Counted from the stretch's first letter, positions 34,629-44,665 are shown. The stretch: DNA of 64,000 bases from Pseudomonadales bacterium (GCA_019634925.1 JAHCAL010000006.1:186001-250000); one strand, 5' to 3'. Made by a program: numbers and translations. Notes: a model not told the origin generated them from the sequence alone.

Positions 34629-35795
34629 TCATGCCTCCAGTCTGAACAGATCGGCGAAATTGCCGTGGTAGAACCGGTCGCGCTGGGGCGCCGGAATTTC
34701 GCTCGCGTCCAGCGTTGCGTCGAATCGGCCGATCGGGTCGCGACCACCTTCCGGGTGGGGGAAATCCGAGGCGAACATGAAGACCTCCTCACCGGCCTGC
34801 TGGATCAGCCAGCCGGCGTCCTCGTAGGGAAACAGGCTCACGCGAACGTGGCGCCGGAAGATTTCCGAAGGCCGCGCCTCGAGTCCCTGCAGCAGCGGCT
34901 CGGCCTTGCGGAACGCCGTGTGCCCCTGGTCGAGGATACGCAGGAATCCCGGCACCCACGTCGCGCCGAGTTCGATCACGCCGCACATGAGATCGGGGAA
35001 CCGCTGGAACACCTGGTCGTAGATCAACGCAGTCAGAAAGTTCTGCGGCGAATGCGAGATCGCATGGTAGTCCTTGCCGCGCAGGTTCTCGCCGCCGCCG
35101 AGCCAGTCGGTGACGGCCGGATGGCCATTTGCGTGGTATTGCTTGTCGAGCCCGCGACCACCGCCGATGTGCAGCACCAGCGGCACCCTGGCGCGGACCA
35201 GCAGATCCCAGATCGGGTCGTAGTCGAGGTGCGAAGGGGAGCGTCCACCGGCCGGATCCGACTTCAGCCACAACGCGCGAATCCCGAGCCCGAGCGCATC
35301 GCGTACGGTCTCGAGCGCGAGCCCGGGATCGTCGAGCGGCGCAAAGCCGACCGGCAGCAGGCGCGGATCCGCTGCGCAGAACCGGCTCATGGCGCGGTTC
35401 AGCATCTCGGCGCCGCCGTACAGCACGTCCGGATTGCGCGAATACGCGAACTGGCCCATGGCGAACGTCGGGAACACCAGCTGCCGTTCGAAGCCGAGCA
35501 GATCCAGCGCGTGACTGCGCTCCTCCGGCGTCGACGCACCGTACGCACCCCACCCCTTCGGACCGGAGATGAGCGGTTGTTCCAGCAGGCGGCGGGTCGC
35601 TTCCGTGTCGGCGCGGCGCCGCTCGGCCGCCGCGATCGCCTGGTAGACCCCGCTGCCGCCTTTCTCGGTGGCCAGCGGCTTGATGAGTCCCGCCTGCTCC
35701 GGTCGAGCGTGTTCGGTCAGCCAGTTCACGGTCTCCATGACGTGGCTGTCGGCATCGTAGATCCTGCGCCCTCGCGCGTAGTTCTGCTCGCTCAT
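34629..35795 (-). CDS. Amidohydrolase_2 family metal-dependent hydrolase
   Basis: A 388-residue amidohydrolase-2 protein. Metal and active-site marks: DADSHVMET at the N-terminus (about 14-22), LVLHIGGGRG, and the terminal MFASDFPHPEGG with the conserved Asp. The family includes ring-opening decarboxylases (ACMSD, LigJ-like) of aromatic or steroid catabolism. It has no typical HxH at the start but DxDSH, like decarboxylating members. It follows the luciferase-like monooxygenase gene by 56 bp. Confidence 0.8.
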   Translation of the reverse strand: MSEQNYARGRRIYDADSHVMETVNWLTEHARPEQAGLIKPLATEKGGSGVYQAIAAAERRRADTEATRRLLEQPLISGPKGWGAYGASTPEERSHALDLLGFERQLVFPTFAMGQFAYSRNPDVLYGGAEMLNRAMSRFCAADPRLLPVGFAPLDDPGLALETVRDALGLGIRALWLKSDPAGGRSPSHLDYDPIWDLLVRARVPLVLHIGGGRGLDKQYHANGHPAVTDWLGGGENLRGKDYHAISHSPQNFLTALIYDQVFQRFPDLMCGVIELGATWVPGFLRILDQGHTAFRKAEPLLQGLEARPSEIFRRHVRVSLFPYEDAGWLIQQAGEEVFMFASDFPHPEGGRDPIGRFDATLDASEIPAPQRDRFYHGNFADLFRLEA

Positions 35796-35851
35796 GTGCA
35801 ACGCCTCCCCTGGGTGTCGGCCTGCGCTCCGAACGGTGTCCTGCCGGCGCC

Positions 35852-37093
35852 TCAACCGCCGCTGACCGGCCGCGCCGCCGGCCGGCCGACGGCGCCCGCG
35901 ATCATGTCGCGCGTCTCCCGTGTCGGCGCCTGGGTCGGTTTGCGGCCACGCGTGATGTTGAACGGCTCGGTATCGATGTCCTCGAGCACGATGTCGCCGG
36001 CCAGCACCGCGTTCTTCCACGCCTGGTGATCCGCCTCGCCCGCGTGGAACTCGGGCATGACCTCGCGCGCGAAGAGCTCCAGGCTCGAGCAGATGTCCTC
36101 GTGCGTATTCTTGCCGGCCTGGTTCAGCAGGATCACCTGGTCGACGTTGGCGGCCTCGAGTTCCTTCAGCCGCGCCCGGATGGTGGCCGGCGAGCCGATC
36201 AGTTCGCTGCCGGAACGACGCTGGCCTTCCGGCGTCTTCTTCCATTCCTGGTAGCGCTCCCAGAAGTTCATCGAACCGGGCTCGAATGGACCCTCCTTGT
36301 TGTACAGCGCGAGCGCGAACTGGAAGAACGTCCAGCCGTCGGCCTTCTGCCATGCTTCCTCGTCGGTCTCGCAGCACATGAAGCCGCCCACGACCGCGAT
36401 GTTGGGATTGGCCTGGTAGTCGCAGAGCTTCTCCTGATGGTGGATGAACGTGTTGTAGTAGGCGTTCACCCAGGCACGCGCGGAGTTGATATCGGCGAAC
36501 TTGAAGCACAGCGCGCCCATGCCGCGGTGCGCGGCGTACTTGATGGTGTCGAGCTGCGAGCACGCGACCCAGAGCGGCGGGTGCGGCTTCTGCAGGGGCT
36601 TCGGCACCACCGCACGCAGCGGGAACTTGAAGAATTCGCCGTCGTATTCCCAGCCGTGATTCCAGAACATCGGCAGCGTGCAACGCACCGCGTCTTCCCA
36701 GACGTCGCGCTTGTCGCGGAACCGCAGGTTGAACGGATGCAACTCGGTGACCGAGGCGCCTTCGCCGAGCCCGAGCTCCACGCGTCCGTCGGACAGCAGG
36801 TCGAGCGTCGCGACCTTCTCCGCCACCCGGGCCGGGTGATTGGTGGTCAGCTGGATGATGCCGTGGCCGAGGCGGATGTTCTTCGTGCGCTGGCTGGCCG
36901 CCCCGAGAAAGACTTCGGGCGCGGCGGAGTGCGAGTACTCCTCGAGGAAGTGGTGCTCGACCTCCCACGCGTAGTCGAAGCCCAGCCGATCGGCCAGTTC
37001 GATCTGGTCGAGCGACTGCTTGAACAGGCGGTACTCGCTGTGCTCGTCCCAGTCGCGCGGCAACTGGTGCTCGTAGAAGATTCCGAATTTCAT
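35852..37093 (-). CDS. LLM-class flavin-dependent monooxygenase
   Basis: A 413-residue bacterial-luciferase-like TIM-barrel flavin enzyme: MKFGIFYEHQLPRDW start, ADRLGFDYAWEVEHHF, SQRTKNIRLGHGIIQL, the phosphate-binding LDLLSDGRVELGLGEG, and C-terminal ELIGSPATIRARL. These enzymes use FMNH2 from a reductase to oxygenate organic substrates. It leads an operon with amidohydrolase and HiPIP genes, a combination that suggests degradation of a cyclic or terpenoid compound. No reductase partner is adjacent. Confidence 0.85.
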   Translation of the reverse strand: MKFGIFYEHQLPRDWDEHSEYRLFKQSLDQIELADRLGFDYAWEVEHHFLEEYSHSAAPEVFLGAASQRTKNIRLGHGIIQLTTNHPARVAEKVATLDLLSDGRVELGLGEGASVTELHPFNLRFRDKRDVWEDAVRCTLPMFWNHGWEYDGEFFKFPLRAVVPKPLQKPHPPLWVACSQLDTIKYAAHRGMGALCFKFADINSARAWVNAYYNTFIHHQEKLCDYQANPNIAVVGGFMCCETDEEAWQKADGWTFFQFALALYNKEGPFEPGSMNFWERYQEWKKTPEGQRRSGSELIGSPATIRARLKELEAANVDQVILLNQAGKNTHEDICSSLELFAREVMPEFHAGEADHQAWKNAVLAGDIVLEDIDTEPFNITRGRKPTQAPTRETRDMIAGAVGRPAARPVSGG

Positions 37094-37270
37094 GGCGCCC
37101 CTCCCGAAGTGATCTGCCTCAGGGTCCGGACCGGCACGCCTTGCGCGGACCGGAGCCCCGCATTGTCCCGGCCGGAGTGTTGCACAGGCTGGTCGGCGCT
37201 GGCCAGCGTCCCGGGGACGGGCGCCCGACCGGACCGATCAGGGACGGCGATCAGGGACCGTTGCTGGCGC

Positions 37271-37738
<468 letters not shown>

Positions 37739-37832
37739 GGTACGGCTCCTTCCGGTGGTTGGGGCGATGCCGCCGGACGTTAGCAGAGCGCCGTGACCGG
37801 GTCCACGCGCCGGGCCGCGGACCGCGCCGCGG

Positions 37833-39035
37833 TCAGCGCAGTACGCCGCGCGTGATCAGTGCTTCGATCCGTTCGGCCGGCACGCCCGCGGCTTCGAACA
37901 CCTCGCGTGTGTGTTCGCCGGCGTCCGGCGCATGGCCGCGCACACCGACGTCGGCGCCACGGATGTGGAACGGCGTGCCGACGATTTCCATGGCGCCGGC
38001 GCGCGGATGGATCACCATGGCGAATGCGCCGGCTTCGCGCAGCACGGGGTCCTCGACCACCTCGGGCACCTCTGCGACCGGTTCCCAGATGAGCCCGGCG
38101 CCGTCGAGCACCACCCGCCAGTGGGCGAGGTCGTGCGCGCGGAACAGATCCTCGAGTTCCGGCACGATCGCCGGGCCGTGTTCGGCCATGCCGAGCAGCG
38201 AGCCGAAGCGCGGGTCGGCGATCCAATCCTCGCGGCCGATCGCGCGGCAGAACGCCGGCCAGTACTGCATGGCCATCGGCATGATCATCACCAGCCAGCG
38301 GTCGTCGCGGGTGCGGTAGCAGTTCCAGATCGGGTTGCCTGGTGCCTTGCGGCTGGTCTTCGCGGGTTGGGCGCGGTCGTAGAGTGCGGCATTGACGTCG
38401 CTCGCGAGCGCCCAGATGCCCGTGCGCTGCAGGGTCACCTCGACGTACTGGTGTTCGCCGGTGCGATCGCGCAGGCGCAGTGCTGCGAGGATCGCCGCGA
38501 GCAGGTTGAGCGCCGTGGTGCGGTCGCCGTAGCCGCCGCGCGAAATGAGCGGGCCGTCGTCGCGATCGCCGAATACGGACATGGCGCCGGAACGCGCCCA
38601 GAACGCCGACTGGTCGAACGCCTGGCGGTCGCTGTCCGGGCCACGGGTGCCGTAGCCGGCCAGCACGGCGTACACCGAACGCGGCGCCAGCGCATGGACG
38701 TCCGTGTCGGTCAGCTGGTAGCGGGCGAGGCGTGGCGCGGTGAGATTGGTGATGAACACGTCGACGTCCCGGGCGAGCGTGTGCACCAGTGCGCGGCCCT
38801 CGGGATCCTCGAGGTCCACGCACACCCCGCGTTTGCCGCGGTTGTCGAACTGGTAGGTGGGGTGCACGAAGTCCTCGCCGAGCAGGGCCGAGAACAGCCG
38901 CCGGTACGCGTCCCCCGCGGGCGGTTCGACCTTGATCACGTCCGCGCCGAGATCGGCGAGCAGTGCCGCGCAACTCGGCGCCGCGAGCCAGCTCGCAACT
39001 TCGAGTACCCGGATGCCTTCGAGCGGTGCGGTCAT
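37833..39035 (-). CDS. Class III (CaiB/BaiF family) CoA transferase
   Basis: A 400-residue family III CoA transferase: LEGIRVLEVASWLAAPSCAALLADLGADVIKVEPPAGD at the N-terminus is the family signature in full (given in parts), then NRGKRGVCVDLED, DVFITN, and PLISRGGYGDRTTALNLLAAILAAL. The ATG has GGGAGA upstream; the open frame continues backward through the tandem ggggtc repeat without a start. Such enzymes move CoA between acids via a mixed anhydride on an Asp. Role likely activation of a carboxylic acid intermediate in the surrounding catabolic genes. Confidence 0.85.
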   Translation of the reverse strand: MTAPLEGIRVLEVASWLAAPSCAALLADLGADVIKVEPPAGDAYRRLFSALLGEDFVHPTYQFDNRGKRGVCVDLEDPEGRALVHTLARDVDVFITNLTAPRLARYQLTDTDVHALAPRSVYAVLAGYGTRGPDSDRQAFDQSAFWARSGAMSVFGDRDDGPLISRGGYGDRTTALNLLAAILAALRLRDRTGEHQYVEVTLQRTGIWALASDVNAALYDRAQPAKTSRKAPGNPIWNCYRTRDDRWLVMIMPMAMQYWPAFCRAIGREDWIADPRFGSLLGMAEHGPAIVPELEDLFRAHDLAHWRVVLDGAGLIWEPVAEVPEVVEDPVLREAGAFAMVIHPRAGAMEIVGTPFHIRGADVGVRGHAPDAGEHTREVFEAAGVPAERIEALITRGVLR

Positions 39036-39052
39036 GGAATCTCCCGGCGCGA

Positions 39053-39124
39053 CAGTTGGGGTCAGAGTAACAGTTGGGGTCGGAGTAACAGTTGGGGTCG
39101 GAGTAACAGTTGGGGTCGGAGTCA
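39053..39124. repeat. Tandem array of four 18-bp ggggtc units
   Basis: Units start at 39053, 39071, 39089 and 39107; the first reads cagttggggtcagagtaa and the next two cagttggggtcggagtaa, with a fourth ending gtca. This is the same core as the palindromes at 29115, 30495 and 33979, but in direct repeat. It lies 18 bp upstream of the CoA transferase start. Confidence 0.9.
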
Positions 39125-39233
39125 GGGTTCCGATCCTTCTACAGTCCGGGCGCGATGTCCACGTGCAAGCGTCGCGATCCGGCCCTGGGCAGGGGTATAG
39201 TCCGGCTCGGCCGGCAGCAAGGTGCAGTGGCCC

Positions 39234-40085
39234 ATGACAGTTGATCCCGATCTCCTCGGTGCCCGGACCACCGCGCTGACCCCCGCCGACTTCCTCGGCC
39301 GCGTCGGTGAGGTGTTTGCCGTGTTCGACCGTCAGGACTCTGCCAACCTCTCGTACGGCCTGCGCGTCGGCATGCAACGGTACTTCGTCAAGACCGCCGG
39401 CGCGCCGGATGCCTCGGCCTTCCTGCCGCACGCCGCGCGCGTGGCCCTGCTCGACAACGCGGTACGCGTCGCACGCTCGATACGGGACCCCGCGCTGCCG
39501 CGCCTGCACCATCGCATCGAGACGCCGCACGGGCCGATGCTGGTGTACGACTGGGTGCCCGGTGAACTGCTGGGCGTGCCGCGGGCGCAACGCGCGGATC
39601 CCGCCGCGCCGTTCCTGCGCTTCAAGTCCCTGCCGCTGCCCCGTGTCGTGGACGCGCTGACGACCGTCTTCCGAGTACACGACCGGCTCGAGGCAAACGG
39701 CTGGTGCGCGGGCGACTTCTACGACGGCTGCCTGATCTACGACTTCACCGACCAAACGCTCCACCTGATCGACCTCGACCACTACCAGCCGGGACCCTAC
39801 CGCAACCACATGGGCCGCATGTTCGGCTCGGACCGCTTCATGGCGCCGGAGGAATACCGGCTCGGCGCCACCATCGACGCCGCGACCACGGTCTTCAATC
39901 TCGGGCGCTGCATCACCGTGTTCCTGCGCGAACGGTGCCTTGCCGAACGGTCCGGCCCTGCGCGCGCGATCCTCGACATCGAACGGCGCGCGTGTCAGCC
40001 AAGCCCGGCCGACCGCTTCCCTTCGGTTCACGCGCTGCGCACGGCCTGGGAACACGACGTAGTGACCAGCGCGAAAAGCTGCTAA
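39234..40085 (+). CDS. Protein-kinase-like protein
   Basis: This 283-residue protein resembles a minimal kinase fold: SYGLRVGMQRYFVKTAG (ATP-site Lys), GPMLVYDWVPGELL as hinge, AGDFYDGCLIYDF as catalytic loop with Asp, and LHLIDLDHYQPG as the DFG-like metal site. The usual HRD and Asn are altered (GDFYDGC), so activity is uncertain; antibiotic-kinase or homoserine-kinase-like small-molecule phosphorylation is also possible. MAPEEYRLGATID resembles a Ser/Thr kinase activation-segment APE. It is divergent from the CoA transferase and 34 bp ahead of an amidohydrolase. Confidence 0.65.
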   Translation: MTVDPDLLGARTTALTPADFLGRVGEVFAVFDRQDSANLSYGLRVGMQRYFVKTAGAPDASAFLPHAARVALLDNAVRVARSIRDPALPRLHHRIETPHGPMLVYDWVPGELLGVPRAQRADPAAPFLRFKSLPLPRVVDALTTVFRVHDRLEANGWCAGDFYDGCLIYDFTDQTLHLIDLDHYQPGPYRNHMGRMFGSDRFMAPEEYRLGATIDAATTVFNLGRCITVFLRERCLAERSGPARAILDIERRACQPSPADRFPSVHALRTAWEHDVVTSAKSC

Positions 40086-40119
40086 GTTCGATCCATCGTC
40101 GCACCCTGGGGAGGGCAGC

Positions 40120-41247
40120 ATGGACTATCCGGTCATATCCGCCGATTCGCACATTACCGAGCATCCGGAAACCTACCGCGGGTTCATCGACCGCAAGTGG
40201 GCCGACAAGGCTCCGCGCATGGTCGACGGCGGCGCCCGCGGGGACCTGTTCGTGATCGACGGCATGAACACGCCGATCGCCATGGGCCTGGTGGCGGCCG
40301 CCGGCAAGCCCCCGGAGGAGATCACCACCGACGGCGTACGGTTCGCCGACCTGCACCGCGGCGGCTGGGACCCCGACGCCCGGCTCGCGGAGCAGGACCG
40401 TGACGGCGTGGCGGCGGAGATCATCTATCCGACCGTCGGCATGCTGCTCTGCAACCATCGCGATTTCGACTACAAGAAAGCCTGCTTCGACGCCTACAAC
40501 CGCTGGATCGCGAACTACTGCGACGCGCACCCGGAGCGCCTGCTGGGCTGCGGGCAGACCGCCATGCGCACGCCGGAGGAGGGCATCACCGACCTGCACG
40601 CGATCAAGGCGCTGGGACTCCGCGGCGTGATGATGCCCGGCAACCCGGCGGTCGAAGACTACGACTCGCGGGTCTACGACCCGTTCTGGGAAACCGCCAT
40701 CGAACTCGGCCTGCCGGTCTCGTTCCACATCCTCACCACGCGCAGTGACGCGCCGGTGCGCGGGCCGCGGATCAACAGTTTCCTGTCCATCATCCGCGGC
40801 AACCAGGACATCATGGGCACGCTGATCTTCGGTGGCGTGTTCGAGCGCTACCCGGCGCTGCGCGTGGTCTGCGTCGAAGCCGACGCCGGCTGGGTGCCGC
40901 ACTACATGTACCGCATGGACCATGCCTACAAGCGCCACCGCAACTGGCTCGCGCCCGGCATCGAGCTCTCGAAGCTGCCGAGCGAATACTTCAGCGAACA
41001 CATCTACACCACCTTCCAGGACGACTGGGTGGCGTTCCGGATGGCCGACCAGATGAACTGGCGCCGGCTCATGTGGGCGAGCGACTTCCCGCACAGCGAC
41101 TCCACCTGGCCCTGGTCGCAGGACGTGATCGCGCAGCAGACCGCGCATCTTACGCCCGAACAGAAGCGCGCTATCCTCTGCGACAACGTCGCCGAACTCT
41201 ACGGCATCGACCTCGCCCCGCTCGAAGCAAGAAGGAAAGCCGCATGA
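40120..41247 (+). CDS. Amidohydrolase_2 family protein
   Basis: A 375-residue amidohydrolase-2 member: YPVISADSHITEHPETY start, GGVFERYPALRVVCVEADAGWVPHYMYRMDHAYKRH and the terminal LMWASDFPHSDSTWP. It has a SADSH motif like the protein at 34629. The GGGGAGGGCAGC ribosome site precedes the ATG. Its stop overlaps the ATG of the ThDP enzyme gene (ATGA), so the two products are made together and may act in sequence, for example ring or C-C bond cleavage followed by a thiamine-dependent step. Confidence 0.85.
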   Translation: MDYPVISADSHITEHPETYRGFIDRKWADKAPRMVDGGARGDLFVIDGMNTPIAMGLVAAAGKPPEEITTDGVRFADLHRGGWDPDARLAEQDRDGVAAEIIYPTVGMLLCNHRDFDYKKACFDAYNRWIANYCDAHPERLLGCGQTAMRTPEEGITDLHAIKALGLRGVMMPGNPAVEDYDSRVYDPFWETAIELGLPVSFHILTTRSDAPVRGPRINSFLSIIRGNQDIMGTLIFGGVFERYPALRVVCVEADAGWVPHYMYRMDHAYKRHRNWLAPGIELSKLPSEYFSEHIYTTFQDDWVAFRMADQMNWRRLMWASDFPHSDSTWPWSQDVIAQQTAHLTPEQKRAILCDNVAELYGIDLAPLEARRKAA

Positions 41248-42896
41248 AGGGCAACGGCATCACTTACAGCGGCGCGGATCTGATCGCCGATGCGCTCGCG
41301 GCGATGGGCGTCGAACTCGTGTTCGGCATCGTCAGTATCCACAACATGCCGATCTTCGACGCCATCAACCGGCTCGGCCGGACACGCATCATCGACGTAC
41401 GCCACGAGCAGGCCGGCACCCACGCAGCGGACGGCTATGCGCGTGCGACCGGTCGGCTCGGCGTGATGATCGCGAGTACCGGTCCCGGCACGAGCAACAC
41501 GGTGACCGGGCTCTACGAGGCGCAGTACGCGTCTTCGCGCGTGCTGCTGATCACCGGGCAGGCGGAGACCGCGTTCTACGGAAAAGGGCAGGGCTACGTG
41601 CACGAGGCCGAACAGCAGGTCGCCATGCTGCGTACCGTCTGCCGGCGCGTCGAGAGCCCGCGCCACGTGGATGCGCTCAAGCCCGCGCTCGAAGGGCTCG
41701 TGCGCGACCTGTTCACCGGTCGCCCCGCGCCGGGCGCCATCGAGGTGCCGATCGACCTGCAGTACGCGGAAACCGAGCGCAGCGTTTTTGCGTTCACGCC
41801 GCCCCCGCCGTTCGCGCCGGATCCGGTACGGATCGAGCAGTTCGCCGAGCGGCTGCAGTCGGCGCGGCGACGGGTGATCGTCGCCGGCGGCGGCGTGGTC
41901 GCGGCCGGCGCCAGCGAAGCGCTGCAGATGCTGGCCGAAACGCTCGACGTGCCCGTGATCACCACCGTGGACGGCCGCGGCGCCATACCCGAGGACCATC
42001 CGCTCTGCATCGGCAACTACTACCAGAGCGCGGGCATCTACCAGTCCATCGCCGATGCCGACCTGACGCTCGCCATCGGTACCCGCTTCGCGGTGGGCGT
42101 CGACGGCCAGGGCGCGCGGTTCACGCCGCCCGGCGATCTGCTGCAGATCGACATCGACCCCAACATGATCGGCCGCACCCACCGCGCCGCGCTCGGTCTC
42201 GCCGCCGACGCGCGACTCGCGCTCGAAGCGATCAACAAGGCGCTGGTGGACGTCTCCGTCAACGACGGGCAATTCAACGACACGGTGTTCGAGGCGCGCG
42301 ACGGCGTGCACACCGCCATGCGCCGCCGGCTCGGCGCGGACTACCCTCGCATCATGGACCTGATGCGCGACCGGTTGCCGCGCGACGGGCTGCTGGTGCG
42401 CGACCAGACCATCGCCGCCTACAACTTCGGCAATCAGCTGTTCCCCATCTACGAGCCGCGCACCAGCATGAACCCGGCCTCCGGTGCCATCGGTCCCGGG
42501 TTCCCGATGGCGATCGGGGCTGCGCTCGGCACCGGCAAGCAGACCCTGCTGATCCATGGCGACGGCGGCTTCATGTTCCATGCCACCGAACTCGCGACGG
42601 CGGCGCAATACCAGGTGCCGCTGGTGATCTGCGTGTTCAACGACAGCGGCTACGGCGTGCTGCGCTGGCTGCAGGACACCCGGTTCGGCCGCATCAACGA
42701 AACCGACCTAGGCAAGGTCGAATTCGCGGTGATGGCCGAGAGCATGGGCGTGCCGGCACGACGGGTGCGCAGCGTGGCGGAGTTCGAAGAGGCGCTGGAT
42801 GCGGGCATGGCGGCGCCCGGGCCCTACCTGATCGACGTCGACATGGAGCATTTCGCGCCCATGGAGATTTCGATCATGCCGAAGAAGCGGGGCTGA
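41244..42896 (+). CDS. Thiamine diphosphate-dependent enzyme (acetolactate synthase-like)
   Basis: A 550-residue three-domain ThDP enzyme. The catalytic Glu is E55 in DVRHEQAGTHAADGYAR; the central domain binds nucleotide-like cofactor; the C-terminal ThDP motif is GDGGFMFHATELATA ending NDSGYGVLR. The STGPGTSNTVTGL stretch is typical of acetolactate synthase, oxalyl-CoA decarboxylase and benzoylformate decarboxylase relatives. No regulatory subunit gene is adjacent, so anabolic acetolactate synthase is unlikely. It is coupled to the amidohydrolase upstream. The integron integrase gene converges 13 bp beyond its end. Confidence 0.85.
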   Translation: MKGNGITYSGADLIADALAAMGVELVFGIVSIHNMPIFDAINRLGRTRIIDVRHEQAGTHAADGYARATGRLGVMIASTGPGTSNTVTGLYEAQYASSRVLLITGQAETAFYGKGQGYVHEAEQQVAMLRTVCRRVESPRHVDALKPALEGLVRDLFTGRPAPGAIEVPIDLQYAETERSVFAFTPPPPFAPDPVRIEQFAERLQSARRRVIVAGGGVVAAGASEALQMLAETLDVPVITTVDGRGAIPEDHPLCIGNYYQSAGIYQSIADADLTLAIGTRFAVGVDGQGARFTPPGDLLQIDIDPNMIGRTHRAALGLAADARLALEAINKALVDVSVNDGQFNDTVFEARDGVHTAMRRRLGADYPRIMDLMRDRLPRDGLLVRDQTIAAYNFGNQLFPIYEPRTSMNPASGAIGPGFPMAIGAALGTGKQTLLIHGDGGFMFHATELATAAQYQVPLVICVFNDSGYGVLRWLQDTRFGRINETDLGKVEFAVMAESMGVPARRVRSVAEFEEALDAGMAAPGPYLIDVDMEHFAPMEISIMPKKRG

Positions 42897-42909
42897 AGCG
42901 AACGGCGCT

Positions 42910-43929
42910 TCAGATCCACCGACCGGAGGACCCCAGATCCAGTGGGCTGCGCACTGCGTTCGGCCCCTGGTTCAGTACATGCGTGTAGATCTGGGTGGTC
43001 GACACATCGCTGTGCCCGAGCAGTTCCTGTACCGAACGTATGTCGTAACCGGACTCGAGCAGATGCGTCGCGAAAGAATGGCGTAGCGTATGGCAGGTCG
43101 CGCGCTTCGTGATGTCAGCACCGCTCACCGCGCGTTTCATGGCGCGTTGTACGGCAGATTCGTGCAGGTGGTGGCGACGAACGACGCCGTCGGTGGAATC
43201 GACGTGGCGGTGGGTGGCGGGGAACACAAACTGCCAACGCCACTCCCGCGCGGCGGCAGGGTATTTTCGGGCGAGCGCATCCGGCAGTGTGACCGCACCA
43301 TAGCCTGCCCTCAGGTCCCGTGCGTGCACACTTTTCGTCTGGTCGAGTTGCATGGTGAGCGCTTCGCGCAACGTGGCTGGAAGCATGGTCCGACGATCCT
43401 TGCTGCCCTTGCCGTCCCGGACCGTGATCTCGCTGCGGGCGAAGTCGAGATCCTGGACCCGCAGTCTCAAGCACTCGAGCAATCGCATGCCGCTACCGTA
43501 CAGCAGACTTGCCACCAGCCAGTAAACCCCTTCCAGCTGATCGAGGATCTTCCCGACCTCATCGCGAGACAGGACGATCGGAACTCGGATCGGTCGTTTC
43601 GCATGCTGGATGTTCTCCAGCCAGGGGAGATCGATCTCCAGCACCTCTCGATAAAGAAACAGCAGAGCCGAGAGCGCCTGATTCTGCGTCGACGCAGCGA
43701 CGCGGCCCTGCACTGCCAGGCTGGTGAGGAAGCTCTCGACTTCCGGCGCGCCGAGTTCACGAGGATGGCGGCGCTGGTTGGCGCGAATAAAGCGAACAAT
43801 CCAGCCGATGTAGGCCTTCTCCGTGCGGCGAGCCATGCCCAGGCGCCGCATTCTCGAACGCACGACATCGAGCAGGCGCGGAGGATGGCCGGAAGAGTCC
43901 GCGGGCGGTGGTTGCCGGGAATTCGGCAA
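42910..43929 (-). CDS. intI: Integron integrase
   Basis: A tyrosine recombinase of 339 residues, the length of IntI1. Catalytic residues are R149 ([16 protein letters not shown]), K in [11 protein letters not shown]280 and R283 ([11 protein letters not shown]), H306 (GHSDVSTT) and Y315 ([11 protein letters not shown]). The IntI-specific insert is present as [18 protein letters not shown] around 227-243, which separates it from XerC/D. It therefore looks functional and should recombine attI with attC sites. It is convergent with the ThDP gene and divergent from the cassettes. No clear LexA box was recognised upstream. Confidence 0.95.
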   Translation of the reverse strand: MPNSRQPPPADSSGHPPRLLDVVRSRMRRLGMARRTEKAYIGWIVRFIRANQRRHPRELGAPEVESFLTSLAVQGRVAASTQNQALSALLFLYREVLEIDLPWLENIQHAKRPIRVPIVLSRDEVGKILDQLEGVYWLVASLLYGSGMRLLECLRLRVQDLDFARSEITVRDGKGSKDRRTMLPATLREALTMQLDQTKSVHARDLRAGYGAVTLPDALARKYPAAAREWRWQFVFPATHRHVDSTDGVVRRHHLHESAVQRAMKRAVSGADITKRATCHTLRHSFATHLLESGYDIRSVQELLGHSDVSTTQIYTHVLNQGPNAVRSPLDLGSSGRWI

Positions 43930-44040
43930 AGCGTATGATCCTTGTCAGAAACACCGCCATGCTACGCGGCCGTGTTGGCCTGTAGATGAGGGCTATCGCC
44001 TTGGTGGGGATGAGAAATTGGCGGTTGGACAGGTCAGAGG

Positions 44041-44095
44041 TTCCAGATTACGAAGCCGAGTTACACGGCGTTTTGTCGCCGACATTTAGTTAGAC
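44041..44095 (+). other. Probable attI recombination site
   Basis: GTTAGAC at 44089-44095 directly precedes the first cassette gene and matches the crossover core of attI/attC sites. It lies 160 bp from the intI start, and the left boundary is approximate since attI has no palindrome. Confidence 0.6.
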
Positions 44096-44098
44096 GGC

Positions 44099-44563
44099 AT
44101 GCACCACATCGAGCCGATCCACCGTCATAAGGCGCATATTCCGACCATTGCGAAATGGCACTGGGATGAGTGGGGACACGCCGACCCAGAGGGCTCCCTT
44201 GCCGCATGGACGACTGCCCTGGCGACCAGAGCAAATGTCGACTCGATCCCCACTGGCTTCGTGGCCCTTAACGGCACCGACGAACCGATTGGTTCCGTTT
44301 ATCTCGTCCACGCGGATATGTCTACGCGCCCGGAGCTTGGCCCTTGGATAGCTGGACTCTACGTCATTCCTGGCTGTCGAGGCCGTGGCCTAGGGTCGGC
44401 GTTGATGGAACATGGTACGGAGGCATGCGTTCAACTGGGGTACAAGGATCTGTACCTGCATACTTCTACGGCGGCCACCTTGTACTCAAGGCTCGGTTGG
44501 AGGAAGCTTTTCCGAGCGCACTATGAAAGGGAGCTGGTCGATGTTATGCACTATGCCGTCTAA
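44099..44563 (+). CDS. Cassette 1: GNAT-family N-acetyltransferase
   Basis: A 154-residue GNAT protein with the acetyl-CoA loop RGRGLGSALMEHG and the following LYLHTSTAATLYSRLGWRK, typical of the C-terminal core. GNAT enzymes are frequent in integron cassettes and include aminoglycoside acetyltransferases, but no residues mark a drug substrate. The start codon lies 4 bp after the attI core and the stop is inside the attC, as in true cassettes. Confidence 0.85.
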   Translation: MHHIEPIHRHKAHIPTIAKWHWDEWGHADPEGSLAAWTTALATRANVDSIPTGFVALNGTDEPIGSVYLVHADMSTRPELGPWIAGLYVIPGCRGRGLGSALMEHGTEACVQLGYKDLYLHTSTAATLYSRLGWRKLFRAHYERELVDVMHYAV

Positions 44564-44657
44564 CAAAGCAGATACAGCGGACGCCGAAAAGCGTCACACC
44601 TTTTGCTTGCGCAAAAGCTGCGCCGCTTTCTGGCGCCGCTGATCTGCGACGTTAGAC
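44558..44657 (+). other. attC site 1
   Basis: GTCTAAC at 44558-44564 and GTTAGAC at 44651-44657 bound a 100-bp imperfect palindrome. Left AAGCAGAT-A-CAGCGGACGCC pairs with the right arm with one unpaired A, the expected extrahelical base. The GNAT stop codon is in the left core. Confidence 0.92.
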
Positions 44658-44665
44658 GGCTAGAG

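Noticed and set aside
41199..42608. Minus-strand 469-codon frame opposite the ThDP gene
   Set aside because: Shadow of a clearly coding frame; no recognisable domain.
42910..43929. Phage integrase or XerC/D as identity of the recombinase
   Set aside because: The IntI-specific insert and adjacent attC array are decisive for an integron integrase.
44558..44657. Palindromes between cassette genes as ordinary terminators
   Set aside because: The bounding RYYYAAC and GTTRRRY cores, sizes and cassette layout show attC sites; no T-run follows.
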